The position numbers and the translations under genes were made by a program. Under the pieces are notes generated by a model that was not told where the DNA came from, ran no database searches, and saw only the letters and a list, made by a program, of their open reading frames with translations. From contig BRKX01000004.1 in NCBI GenBank assembly GCA_026008535.1, forward strand, positions 32,182,501 through 32,246,500: a DNA stretch of 64,000 nt, read 5' to 3'. Shown here one piece after another: positions 12,083-21,664 of the stretch. Within the stretch, counting starts at the first letter, position 1. Each line of letters begins with the position of its first letter. This DNA is from Perilla frutescens (Eukaryota; Streptophyta; Magnoliopsida; Lamiales; Lamiaceae).

Positions 12083-13594
12083 ATGGCCAAGAGAAAGGTC
12101 TCCAAGCCCGCCGCCACCCCAACGCAGCCACCCCCTAAAGCCCCCACTACTGGCGACCCCTCCCCGCCTCGCACACGCGGTCGAGCCCTCGCCGGTGGCT
12201 CCAAGAAGTGGAAACTCACAGCCGGCCCTTCTCCTTCCGCTCGCGCCCCCTCGTCTGCGCCAGAACCCGCCGGGCCGGTTACCAACCCGTCTCCGCCTAG
12301 TTCTGCCGCCACCACATCACCACGTGCCCACTCTCCTCAGCCATCGTCCTCTTCATCACCACCACACCGAATTCGAAGCAAATCCACCACCGGTCGCCCT
12401 CTCCGCCGCATCGTCACCACGGATTCTTCTCAAACGACCTCGGCCGCCGTTCAACCCCCTCTAACCACTGCAAACCCTGCTCCGGCATCTTCTGTTTTAC
12501 CACCACCATCTTCACCGCCTCCTTCCCCTACTCGCGTGGCTCCTTCGCCCTTTGCCGGACCCTCTTCCTCTCACCGCCGCTCCGGCCGTCGTCCCCCTTT
12601 CCGCCCGGTGGAGGAGATCAATCACCGTCTTCACCAGAACATGACTCGACTTCTTCTAGGTCCTCGGCTGTTCGATTGGGATAGCATAGCGCCACTTGGG
12701 GTAAATGATTCTATCCATGCTAATTTTCGATCGATCGGGTGGGAAATCTTGTTAGATACTTCCCACCCGGTTTATGATGTTTTGACTGTCAAATTTCTGT
12801 CATCCTTTGTGTTTAAGGCTTCTAGTTCCTTAAATGATTCGCATGCTATTCTCTTTCGCTTGCGGGGGCGGGAATTTAATATGTCTGTGAACGCTTTGAA
12901 TGTGATGTTGGGATTAGAATCTACTCTTTCTGTGACTGAGGATGATTATGACTCTGCTTGGTGTGATATACCTGACGAGCATACTTTGGCTATTTTTGAT
13001 CACTGGCGTGAGTTATCTGTGGATGATCATTATGTGCCTCGTTTGGCCAAGAGTGCTAATATCCGTGATGATGCCTTACGTTTGTGTCATCGTTTCTTGT
13101 CTCTCAATTTCTTTGGTCGGGTCGATATGCTTAGCATAGTCACAAAACCGGAGGTCTTTTTGTTGACTTGTATGTTAAAGCAAGACAGGGTCAATTTTGG
13201 TTTTTGGTTAGCTTTATAGTGGCGGTACATCGCCAATCACCCACACGGTAAAGTCCCTCTTGGTCACTTCATTACGTTGTTGGCTGAAAAATTGGAAGTT
13301 GATGTCACTGATTTGGAGTCGATCTCCCCCACTACTCTCACTTTGACTGAATTGAACAATATGCGCATGCATTTCATTAACGCCTCCGGGCAATATCAGT
13401 TAGCTCGACTGAGTGTTTCGACCGCGAGTCCATCTGTGGTTGCAGGTCCTTCAGCCCCCTCTGTTTTTCTGCTACCGGCCATTGAGGCCTTGATCACCCA
13501 GGCCACTCAGCAGCTCCTCCGTTGCCTTGATGACATTGATAGGAGACTCACCGCCTTGGAGCAAGTGGTGATTCATATGAGCGACACCCCTTGA
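12083..13594 (+). pseudogene. Athila third ORF (env-like, ATHILA ORF-1 family), one stop
   Basis: The likely start is ATG at 12083 (MAKRKVSKP...); the frame is open further upstream but that part is not protein-like. Residues 1-185 are Pro, Ser, Ala and Arg rich with basic ends. A globular part follows (WEILLDTSHPVYDVL, FRLRGREFNMSVNALNVMLGL, LCHRFLSLNFFGR) that resembles the ATHILA ORF family. TAG at 13217 interrupts it, but the same frame continues (WRYIANHPHGKVPLGHFITLLAEKL) to a natural stop at 13592. Base composition changes sharply to GC-rich in the first 600 bp compared with the flanks. The role of this ORF is unknown; no clear membrane segment or signal peptide was seen. Confidence 0.75.
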
Positions 13595-15010
13595 CTGCGA
13601 GAGTATTGGTCCATTTCTACCCATTTGTGGTGTCGTTTGTTTGTTTTGTTTGTGTGTGATTTGTTTCTGCTTTGAGCGCTTGTGTGTTGTTTCCTTTTAC
13701 AGTGCGGACACTATACAATTCTAAGTGTGGGGTGGGGGGAAACTCATACTCATGTTTAGTTTGGATTGTGTTTCTCTGTAACTTTGTTTTTTTGTTCTGA
13801 ATGCAAGTGTGTGACTGTTTGAGATTAGATATAGAAGGAGAACGGGCTGTTGTGTTGGTTTGACTAGATTATTTGGTTGATGATTTTGTAGATTAAATCA
13901 TGTGTTGCTTGGATGTATTTGAAAATGATGGATGTGCATTTTGATCACTTTTGATAGCCCACATATGTGAGTTTTAAGCCTTGAGCATAAAAAATTGAAA
14001 CATCTTTGTTACAGCTCGAAATTCCTTTGGTGTGTGTGTCAGATTAGGATTGCTTGATACTTGAATTGCCTAAATACCATGCTTGTTTGATTGTTGAGTG
14101 TATTCATGAAGATGATAAAGGCAACTAGGACTTAACCTCATTTTGGCTTGAAATTACCCTATCCTTGCATTATCCCCTAGTAACCCCTTTTGAGCCACAA
14201 TTCCTAGTTCTTTTGAAAACCCTAATTCAACGAGCCTTAGCCTTTCATTTTCACAACCTGTTTTGTCACCTTTTGGAAAATTATGTAAGTGTTACTATAA
14301 TTTTTGGAGCTGAAGAAGGGATTAAAAGGTGCAAAATGAAAATTCCCTGCCCTACTGTTATGTTTTTATAAAAAAAAATGAAAAAACAAAAAAGAAAGAA
14401 AAGAAAAAAAAAGAGACAGAAAATAATAAAAAAAAGGGGGAAAAGAGAGAGCTGTAGGGCAGGAGGAATAGCAAATGCTATGTCTGAGATGAATTGAAGC
14501 ACAATAAAGCACTTGAGCACGATTGTTGAACATTGCAGCCATATATGGATTTTGATACACTTGCATATTTTTTTTTCCAATTATAGCCAATTATCCTAAA
14601 GGTTTCCTACCTCTGACCCTAGCCTCATTACAACCCAAATAAAAAGTCCTTTTGATTCGTGAATAACTTGATTAATTGATACATGTTTTGACATAAGGGA
14701 AATTTGGGGTTGAAAGTATCCAATCTTGACTGAGTGAATTCTTTCCATGTTACCCTTGTTTTGAGTGAATTTTGAGATAACCTTTGGTGAGGCTGGATCG
14801 AGGTGCACAATCCTAACTCGAATGAAGAGTGTACACTAGTTAATGAAACAAAATTTGTTTGTGGTATGTGGTTGCTTACACGACAACCTGGACTTCTACT
14901 ATTTTGTTGATTAGAAACAGTTTCCCTTTGCATTTATGTTTTTAAGTCTTTGTTTGTGTTTTGTGTTTAAGTATGCTCGAGGACAAGCAATGTTTTAGTG
15001 TGGGGTAGTT
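13595..15010 (+). repeat. Athila 3' noncoding region
   Basis: This 1.4 kb stretch without a supported gene carries a purine-rich tract (14369-14450) enclosed by an inverted repeat, ctgccctac at 14347 and gtagggcag at 14454. It ends with gtgtggggt immediately before the 3' LTR, which is the likely polypurine primer. Long noncoding 3' regions are usual in Athila. Confidence 0.65.
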
Positions 15011-16419
15011 TGATTGGACCATATTTTCCTAAGTTTTGGGGTCTGTTTTATGTCTATAATTGCTATGTGATTACCCATTTGCTCTATTTTGTGGGAAGAA
15101 TTTGTCTTTTGAGTTGAATACAGGTAGTTAACTCCATAGTGAAGAAAGAGCCGAGAGTCTAGACTAAAACAAACTGCAGGAGATTTGAAGCCGCAGTCAG
15201 TAAGGGCATACTGCAGGAGCTAATGAATTCTAGGCGCAGTTCGTGGGCTTTAACAATTGGAACTGGGCCGATCCATGCGTTTTGAGATTTCCAGTGGGCC
15301 CAGACGTGAATTACAGCTCGGAAATTGCTTGGAGGCGGCAACAAAGAAGTCCACAGCCCTAAGGAGTCTTTTTGGTCAACTTACCTTGTTTAGATATATC
15401 TAGATTTTTATTTCCTTGTTAAAACAAACTCTCTTATGGATATTAGATATATTAGGATCTATTTTACTTTTAATTAAGAGGAAGACGAATCCAGAATAGA
15501 CGCACATGAGACCAGAGACGTGATTCTATTCAGTTTTCATATTTCTTCTTTTCCAATTCATCGTGTTCCAGTTCGATAATTTATGCGATCGAGTTTCATA
15601 ATGAATTCTAGCTAAGTTCGACTATATCTCGGAGAACAACTTAACGAAGCTCTAGCCAAACAAATCGTGAGATCTAATTGCTTTATCATTTAAATCGAAA
15701 GCATGTATCTGTTGTTCTTAATTTTCATGTCGTTAATTGTTTCGGTGTTGCTAGGTAGTTGTAAATATTTAGTAATACGAAATTAATTAGTAACCAATTA
15801 AACCGGCCATCCGTAATTGTGGTTTACGTTTAATTAGTGGTAAAACGGTTCTTCAGAGCCAGGGGAATAACAGTCAAGTCTCGATTGTCCTGTGTTAGAG
15901 TCAGTTAGATTTGAATCGGGTTTCTCTAGGATTAAATGTTGTCGGCTCATTAAACCTATAGAGTGTCTCTTACGGTTGTCAGTCGATTAGGGAAATAATT
16001 GGTGAAGTGTCTTCCTGGTTATCGAGAAATTATGGAGAAATTAGGTCGTGTCAGTAAGTGTCTTCGGCGACTATAACTGGTTTGCATGAGTTGATTTAAT
16101 TAATCTTTGCATCAAGGATCGGTTAATTGAGCTAGAGTGGAGTTAGTTGGAATCCGGGATATCTCTTTAATAACTGTTAGAATCTATTCTCTGCGTATCT
16201 ATTTATTTTATTTTATTTTATTTTATTTTATTATTGCTCTCGTTAAATTCAGTTTAAAAGTCTCAAAACCCCCGTTTGAAGCTTGATTATACAGATTGGA
16301 AATTAGGAGTAGTTCTCGCCAGTCCCTTGGGAGACGATCCTGCTCATCGCTGTACTCTGCAGTAAGGGCTTACCGATTGATTGTCGGGACATTTATTTTT
16401 GGTGAAAAACGACGTACCA
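15011..16419 (+). repeat. Athila 3' LTR (1409 bp)
   Basis: Begins TGATTGGACC and ends GACGTACCA, followed by the ttttc duplication. It is about 97% identical to the 5' LTR by hand count. The main differences are a segment near 15168-15180 and an expanded TTTTA run near 16210-16235. Confidence 0.92.
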
Positions 16420-16424
16420 TTTTC

Positions 16425-17421
16425 CCCTGAACTTATTAATTAGTTTCTGGGATATTCATCTGAGGGGGAGTATTAAGAAATGGATAACTGGGGGATGGTT
16501 GCTGAGAAAGTAACCCAGAACATGTACAACAAATGGCCATCTTATCCGTAGACTATTCCTATCTCCAAGCTGACTCAAAAATACGGGGCTCTGTTCAGAA
16601 TTCTGATCCATAATTGGCTACTAACTAAGCACAGAGCAGCAGTGACTCAAGCACAATGGAGGTTCCTGTATTTCCTTGGAACTGGAAAGCAGTTCAATTA
16701 TGGTGAGTTCGTGTTCAGCAAGATCATCAGCAGTGCAGAATCAACAGTGGTTAAGGGACCACTATGTTATCCTTCATTAATCTACAACATCATCAAGTAA
16801 CAGAAGAAGAATGTTTCTTCAAAGAAAGACAAGGTTGTTCCACTCAACAAGCCTCCAGTGATCAAGTTTGCTCCTGAAATAGGAGATCCTCATCTTCACC
16901 TCCAGTTCAATCAGTTCATGTCATCCAAGAAAGGAGTGGATCATACTGTTGAAGAATCCTCACCAAAGGGTGCTGTTCTAAAGTTTCTAGAGAGAAGTCT
17001 GGAGTTCCATGCTCGATTGATTTTTGAGCATACTTCTGAGAAGATGAAGATCTAAGCAATGATTGCTGATCTTTCATCAGGAGAAGAATTTGCCTCCCTA
17101 GCAACAGATGTTCCTGAGAATGTTCATAACTTGCACGAGCTTCCAAGTACTGTCGAAGCTGCTACTCAGAAGAAGTCTACTCCAGCTTAAAAGCAAGGTG
17201 AAGAACAAGTTGCAACACAAGATAAGAAAGCAGAAGCTGTCCAAAAGAAGACTGCAGAGGAGGCTCATGAAGAAGAGGCTGCTGAAGAAGAGGCTGCTGA
17301 AGAAGAGGCTGTTGATGAAGAGGAAGCTGAGGAGGAAGCTGATGACGGAGAAGAAACTGAGTATGATGATGCTGAAGAAGGTTCTGAAGAAGGAGGATCT
17401 GAAGAAGAAGATGATGAGTAA
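16425..17421 (+). pseudogene. Sirevirus env-like ORF, 3' half
   Basis: Resumes the frame cut at 4511: the codons on both sides of the Athila insertion give a continuous FSPE-type motif that is also seen, slightly changed, near 20516. The sequence continues through a conserved stretch with IHNWLLTKHRA, QFNYGEFVF and LCYPSLIYNII. After this come a segment near 16858-17055 (HTSEKMKI then stop) and a very acidic Glu/Ala/Asp tail (about 17240-17420) ending DDE-stop. Stops occur at several codons. The acidic C-terminus contrasts with the Lys-rich N-terminal half. Function unknown. Confidence 0.7.
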
Positions 17422-17821
17422 GATCCTAACAAATCCGAGTAGTTTCTGATTATTACTCCCTTGCCTTTCTCGGTGGCAAATAGGGGGAGTAATGCATATA
17501 AGTTTTTTTGTGTTCTTTCTATTCGACTTATCTTGCATCATGTTTTGCAAGGTTGTTTTTTTGTTTTTGCTTCGAATAGCTTGTAATAGCTATTTTGTTA
17601 TGGAACAGATTGACTTTCTTCCCTATATGATTCATATCTGCTATCAAAAGATAAAAAGAAGATAAAAATTCAATATAGCAAAGTAGATACAAGCTGATAA
17701 GAAAGTGAAACAACTGAATCATATGATGTTCATAGAGACATTCAAGTACGTTTTAAAGTACATGATCCTACAGTTCAAGGGTTGTGTTCTTTTAAAACAT
17801 GGAGCTGATTTGCCACCAAAT

Positions 17822-17838
17822 AAAGAAAAGGGGGAGAT
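17822..17838 (+). other. Polypurine tract of the first Sirevirus
   Basis: aaagaaaagggggagat lies directly before the LTR and should prime plus-strand DNA synthesis. Similar gggggag signals also occur upstream at 16463 and 17472; multiplied polypurine motifs are a known trait of Sireviruses. Confidence 0.8.
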
Positions 17839-18821
17839 TGTTAGTGCCATCTGCACTTAAGTGTTCGAGATTGTCATAATCTGTATGGAAATATGGCAAT
17901 ATCAAAAGAACACAAAAGGTTTTGGTTATTCATGTTCAAATACCATGTTCTGGACATTACTGTGAACATTCCGCTATCAATCTGATTGAAGATCAAGACA
18001 TGTACTTCATCATGTTCAGAGACATGATCATGCACATGATTGTCTAGAGAGTTTACAAGAGATGTGCCATGCTAGATTCAAAGAGTTGAAGCTGCAGAAT
18101 CAAGATGGACATTTCAGAATAGAAGCTGTCTTGTTCGTGATGAAGATCAAGAAGAAAGAAAGGAGTTCTATTCAAGGAAGACATCTAAATTAGGAAAGTC
18201 CGATTTAATTAAGGAAATTATTTCCTTGTTAAATCCCAGTCAAATTAGGACTTTTGATTACCTTGTTTAGGCTATATCTTTTGTTTATAAATAGCCCAGG
18301 AATTAAACTAGTTGAGGTGAAATGAATTTTACGAATACACAAAAGGGCTGAGAGTCAAAAGACTTCATATTCGAAGCATATAGTATTCGGGTAGACTAGG
18401 TTTGATCAGTTAGATCATTGTGTTTCTAGTCTATTTTTGAAACTCACTTTCATACACACTTAGAGGAGTCTCGGGAGAGATTTTCTGTGGGAACTAAAGG
18501 GATTCTAGGTTGTGAGAAGAGCCCACAATTCAGTTTAGTGAAAGAGGTTGAATTGGGTAGGAAAGGGGTCGAGTGTCGGGAGTCTTCGTGTAATAGCCTT
18601 TGTAACCATTCAACGGAGTAGTAAACTATTTCTCACGGACTTGTGAAGTCCCCCTGACATAGATCAGTTGATGGAACAGGGTTACCAACCTCGTGTTCTT
18701 TACTTGCTTTAAGTTTTTACATTCTGACCTTACATGTTCACAACAATGCTTAAGTACATGATGATGAATATGATCGCACAGTTTATTTAACTTCAACTAC
18801 TTAGTAACTCAAAACACAACA
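17839..18821 (+). mobile_element. Sirevirus 3' LTR, family B
   Basis: Starts TGTTAGTGCCATCTGC after the polypurine tract. A TATA box (tttataaata) lies at about 18284-18293. A second copy of the family, with the same start and internal blocks (gtaatagcctttgtaacc, tctcacggacttgtgaagtcc), spans 59056-63081 around an insertion. The 3' end is uncertain: aaacacaaca at 18821 is a plausible terminus, but similarity between the two copies fades near 18800. About 440 bp after it shows no gene. Confidence 0.75.
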
Positions 18822-19396
18822 TTCGCTGCGACGATGTTCTCAAGCTAAAACATGGCAAGGTAATGTGTTTCAGACCACTCTATTTCACCAAAGTAAGAAG
18901 ACACACTGCACTCACTACGACAATGTGTTCTTCTAAAGAGGTGAAAAGAAATTGATCAGTTTCATTCACTATTTTCTTAATGTTGTAGCCAATATTATCA
19001 CTGAAGTGCAGTAAGTCTATATATTTCAGAAAGGCATTACTTAAATATTATTAAGTCCTTTATGTGTGTGGTTTATTTCTTTATTTAAAAAAAAACAAAA
19101 CAGAAAATATTTCGGGGCCCATAGAGATACGCTATTTGTATTTTTAATTGTGATAAGTACTCAATTTGATATGCATTATCCCTATCCACTAGTTTTGATT
19201 TTTTTAATATTTTATTGTGATAAAGAAAATTCAAAAAGAGAGTGATGTGACACTGGCAGTTCTGATTTTTGAGGGAAGAGAGAGCATATCAACTCATAAT
19301 TTTTTTAATTTGTTTATCATTCTCTCTCACTATTTTTTTCTCAAAGTCTCTTCATCTCCCTCTCTTGTTTTTCTCTTTCCTTAAACTTTTGCAGAA
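18822..19396 (+). other. Noncoding stretch before the second env-like ORF
   Basis: No gene is visible. Two similar lines, cactc(g)ctgcgacgatg and cactcactacgacaatg, stand about 90 bp apart. AT-rich leader sequence resembling 39700-40139 then runs to the env-like ORF. The junction between the two Sirevirus remnants lies somewhere here. Confidence 0.4.
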
Positions 19397-21357
19397 GAAT
19401 TCAATAGTGGATCCTAAAGATCTTACTGCTATGTATGAGATGATGAAGCAGATGTTTGAGAAGATGATGGGGACTCGTTATTCACCTTCATGCCCGCTGG
19501 AACTTCGGCTCTCACTCCCTCTATGTTATCTACTCTAGCAGTTACTGCAATAGTGGGAGTTGCTTTAGAGGAACTAAAATCAGAATATGAAAGACCCTCT
19601 TCTCCGCCAACTGAACATGCAGACACTGCCATGAAAGAAGAAGATGCCCCGGGCTCGACCTTGGTGTTAAATCCTACTCCTCTCCAACAAGTGAATCTTG
19701 GTGAGGAGCGTAACCCTATTGATCAGATCTAGGGTTACATGCTTGAGTTCTTGTTGAAAAAAAAAGAGTTGTCCTACCCACAAGTCCAAACGGCTTCACA
19801 GCCAACAGGGAGTTGTCAAAGAAGAGATTGTTAAAGGGACGTCCAAAAAGACGAGAAAAACTCTGGAGCTGGAGGAGACACCTATAAGATCCTTAAGAGA
19901 TGAGTCTGATGAAGAAGAGCATCCCTCTGAAAATCCCTCAGATGATGCTGGAGATAATGTGGAGGGTGATGTTGGTCAATAAGAAGAACTGCACCCTGAG
20001 GCTGAAGTTGATATACCTAGCAAGCTTGAGCCTTCAGGAACAATATCGAAAGGCAAAGGGAAGCAAGGAGCTCCCTCGGGCTCCAAGAAGAAAGCCCCCT
20101 CTCCAGACTCTTCTCCAGAAATGGTCTCCTCCGACACGGCCAGACAAATTATCTCTCCCTCTCCTTCACCTTCTGTTGATGTCAAAGACGATGCCAATTC
20201 AGAAAACTCTGATCCAGTCTACCCTCCAGGTTCCCCTCATAATGTTTTCTCTGATTTTAGTAAAATTTTTACTCTAAGCGTGCTAAGTCCCTACATTAGT
20301 CTATTGTCCTTCGACCTATGAGGGTTGAAAAGTAAATAGATGTTCTTAAGTTTAAGAAATATGGGATGGATATTTTCTTGAAAGAGAGGGGTCTCTAGAA
20401 ATCTGTGACTGCATTGTCTTCATTTGGACCTGATGTTGTTGCTGAGTTTTTGTTTCTCCTGAGATGGGTAATAGGTCTAAGAGGCAAGTATGGAGAAATT
20501 TATGTGAGGGATAAAGTATATGTTTAACCCCATGTTGATCAATAAGTGTTTAGGTCTAGGTTGTGCTTCTGATGATGATAGACTTGATCTAATTGATGAT
20601 GTGGTGTGGACTGTGATTGGTGGTTTGGTGACAAAGTGGATAAACAAAATCTTCACTTCAAAGCTCACCTTATTTTACACCATTTTACACAAACTTATTG
20701 TGTATAATTGGTTGCCTACCACTAACTCTTCAATCCTCATTATTGATCAAGCTGTGTTGCTCTTCAAGCTTGGGACCAAAATCCCCTTCAATCTCGGAGA
20801 ATTTATTTTTGATTGCATGTTAAAAGCAGCTGCTAAGACAAACTCCACCAGCATCTCACCATTTCCCTGTCTCATCTATGCTATCCTCATTGAACAAGGT
20901 GTGAAGCCCAACAAAAAGAAGATAGTCACTGAAACATCAACAATCTCCATCATCAAGCCAAAAGGTAATGAAGATCGTGTGATTGATCTTCCTTACACCT
21001 ATGTTCTGAGCTCCACTGCTGCTTCAGCGGATGTTGGTCAGGATGTTGCTGCAGAGACTGTTATTTCCCCTCCAAGGTCAGAAAGTGATATTACAAGTGC
21101 CTCCTCACATTTGGTGACTCTTCCTGTGCAAGTCCTAAATTCTCACATTGCCCAGATGGATTCCATGATCCATCAATGCACAGTCCTCACCAATGCCATG
21201 AACGAGCTTCGTCAAGCTCTTCGAGGGGCTTTTTCTACACAAAAATGAGGGAGTAGATCCTGCTGCTGGTGCTGGTGTTGGGGGTGATGTTGAGGATGCT
21301 GAAGTGGGGAAGGCTGGGAAGTCTACGGCCAAGGCAAAGGGCAAGAAGAAAATTTAA
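19397..21357 (+). pseudogene. Sirevirus env-like ORF of the second element
   Basis: The start resembles the ORF at 40140 (VDPKDLTAMYEMMKQMFEKMM versus a Met/Gln-rich start there), but the ATG reads ATA. Several frame changes follow through Ser/Pro/Lys-rich sequence. From about 20335 the conserved domain appears (FGPDVVAEF, then YVRDKVYVFNPMLINKCLGLG). It is open as a 242-residue frame at 20520-21248 with WINKIFTSKLTLFYTILHKLIVYNWLP and PFPCLIYAILIEQGV. A Lys/Gly-rich tail ends near 21357. The domain corresponds to the split ORF at 4420-4511 and 16425-16800. It is degraded and its function is unknown. Confidence 0.7.
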
Positions 21358-21664
21358 TTTTTCTTTGTCAAAACAATTTCATGTCATGTTTATGTTTGTG
21401 CTGGACACAATTTATTTTGGATGTTTATACATCCTTGGTTGTTTTGATGTGCTGGACACATGTGTTTAATTTTGTCTATGTTGGGTATCCACAGTTGGAT
21501 ATCTTTGGATAATTTTGTTTTTAATCATCAGTGTTAATTGATGATTTTGATATATATATTTTGTTTGCATATTTTAATGTGTGATGTTTTATGTTGAGAA
21601 TGGTCTCAACATTGTAATGTTGTTCGCATGTTTTAAAATATGTGATGTCTGTTATGTTGGGTAT

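Larger units (their letters stand above)
4512..16419 (+). mobile_element. Full-length Ty3/gypsy Athila-type retrotransposon (11.9 kb)
   Basis: Two LTRs (4512-5918 and 15011-16419) both begin TGATTGGACC and end in ACCA. They are flanked by the perfect 5-bp duplication ttttc at 4507-4511 and 16420-16424. Internal order is PBS, gag-protease, RT, RNase H, integrase, A-rich spacer, env-like ORF, long 3' noncoding region, and a gtgtggggt purine stretch before the 3' LTR. The PBS, the DLGAS protease motif and the Athila-type third ORF identify the lineage. A hand comparison finds about 35 substitutions plus a few indels between the LTRs (roughly 2.5%), so insertion was fairly recent. Multiple stops and an RT active-site deletion make it non-autonomous. 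It sits inside the env-like ORF of an older Sirevirus. Confidence 0.93.

Noticed and set aside
14281..14590. Phe/Leu-rich minus-strand frames in the Athila 3' region
   Set aside because: Complement of a purine-rich tract; low complexity.
17098..17550. Minus-strand 150-residue Leu/Phe/Ser-rich frame resembling a membrane protein
   Set aside because: It is the complement of the Glu/Asp/Lys-rich tail of the env-like ORF; the hydrophobicity is an artefact of reading the other strand.
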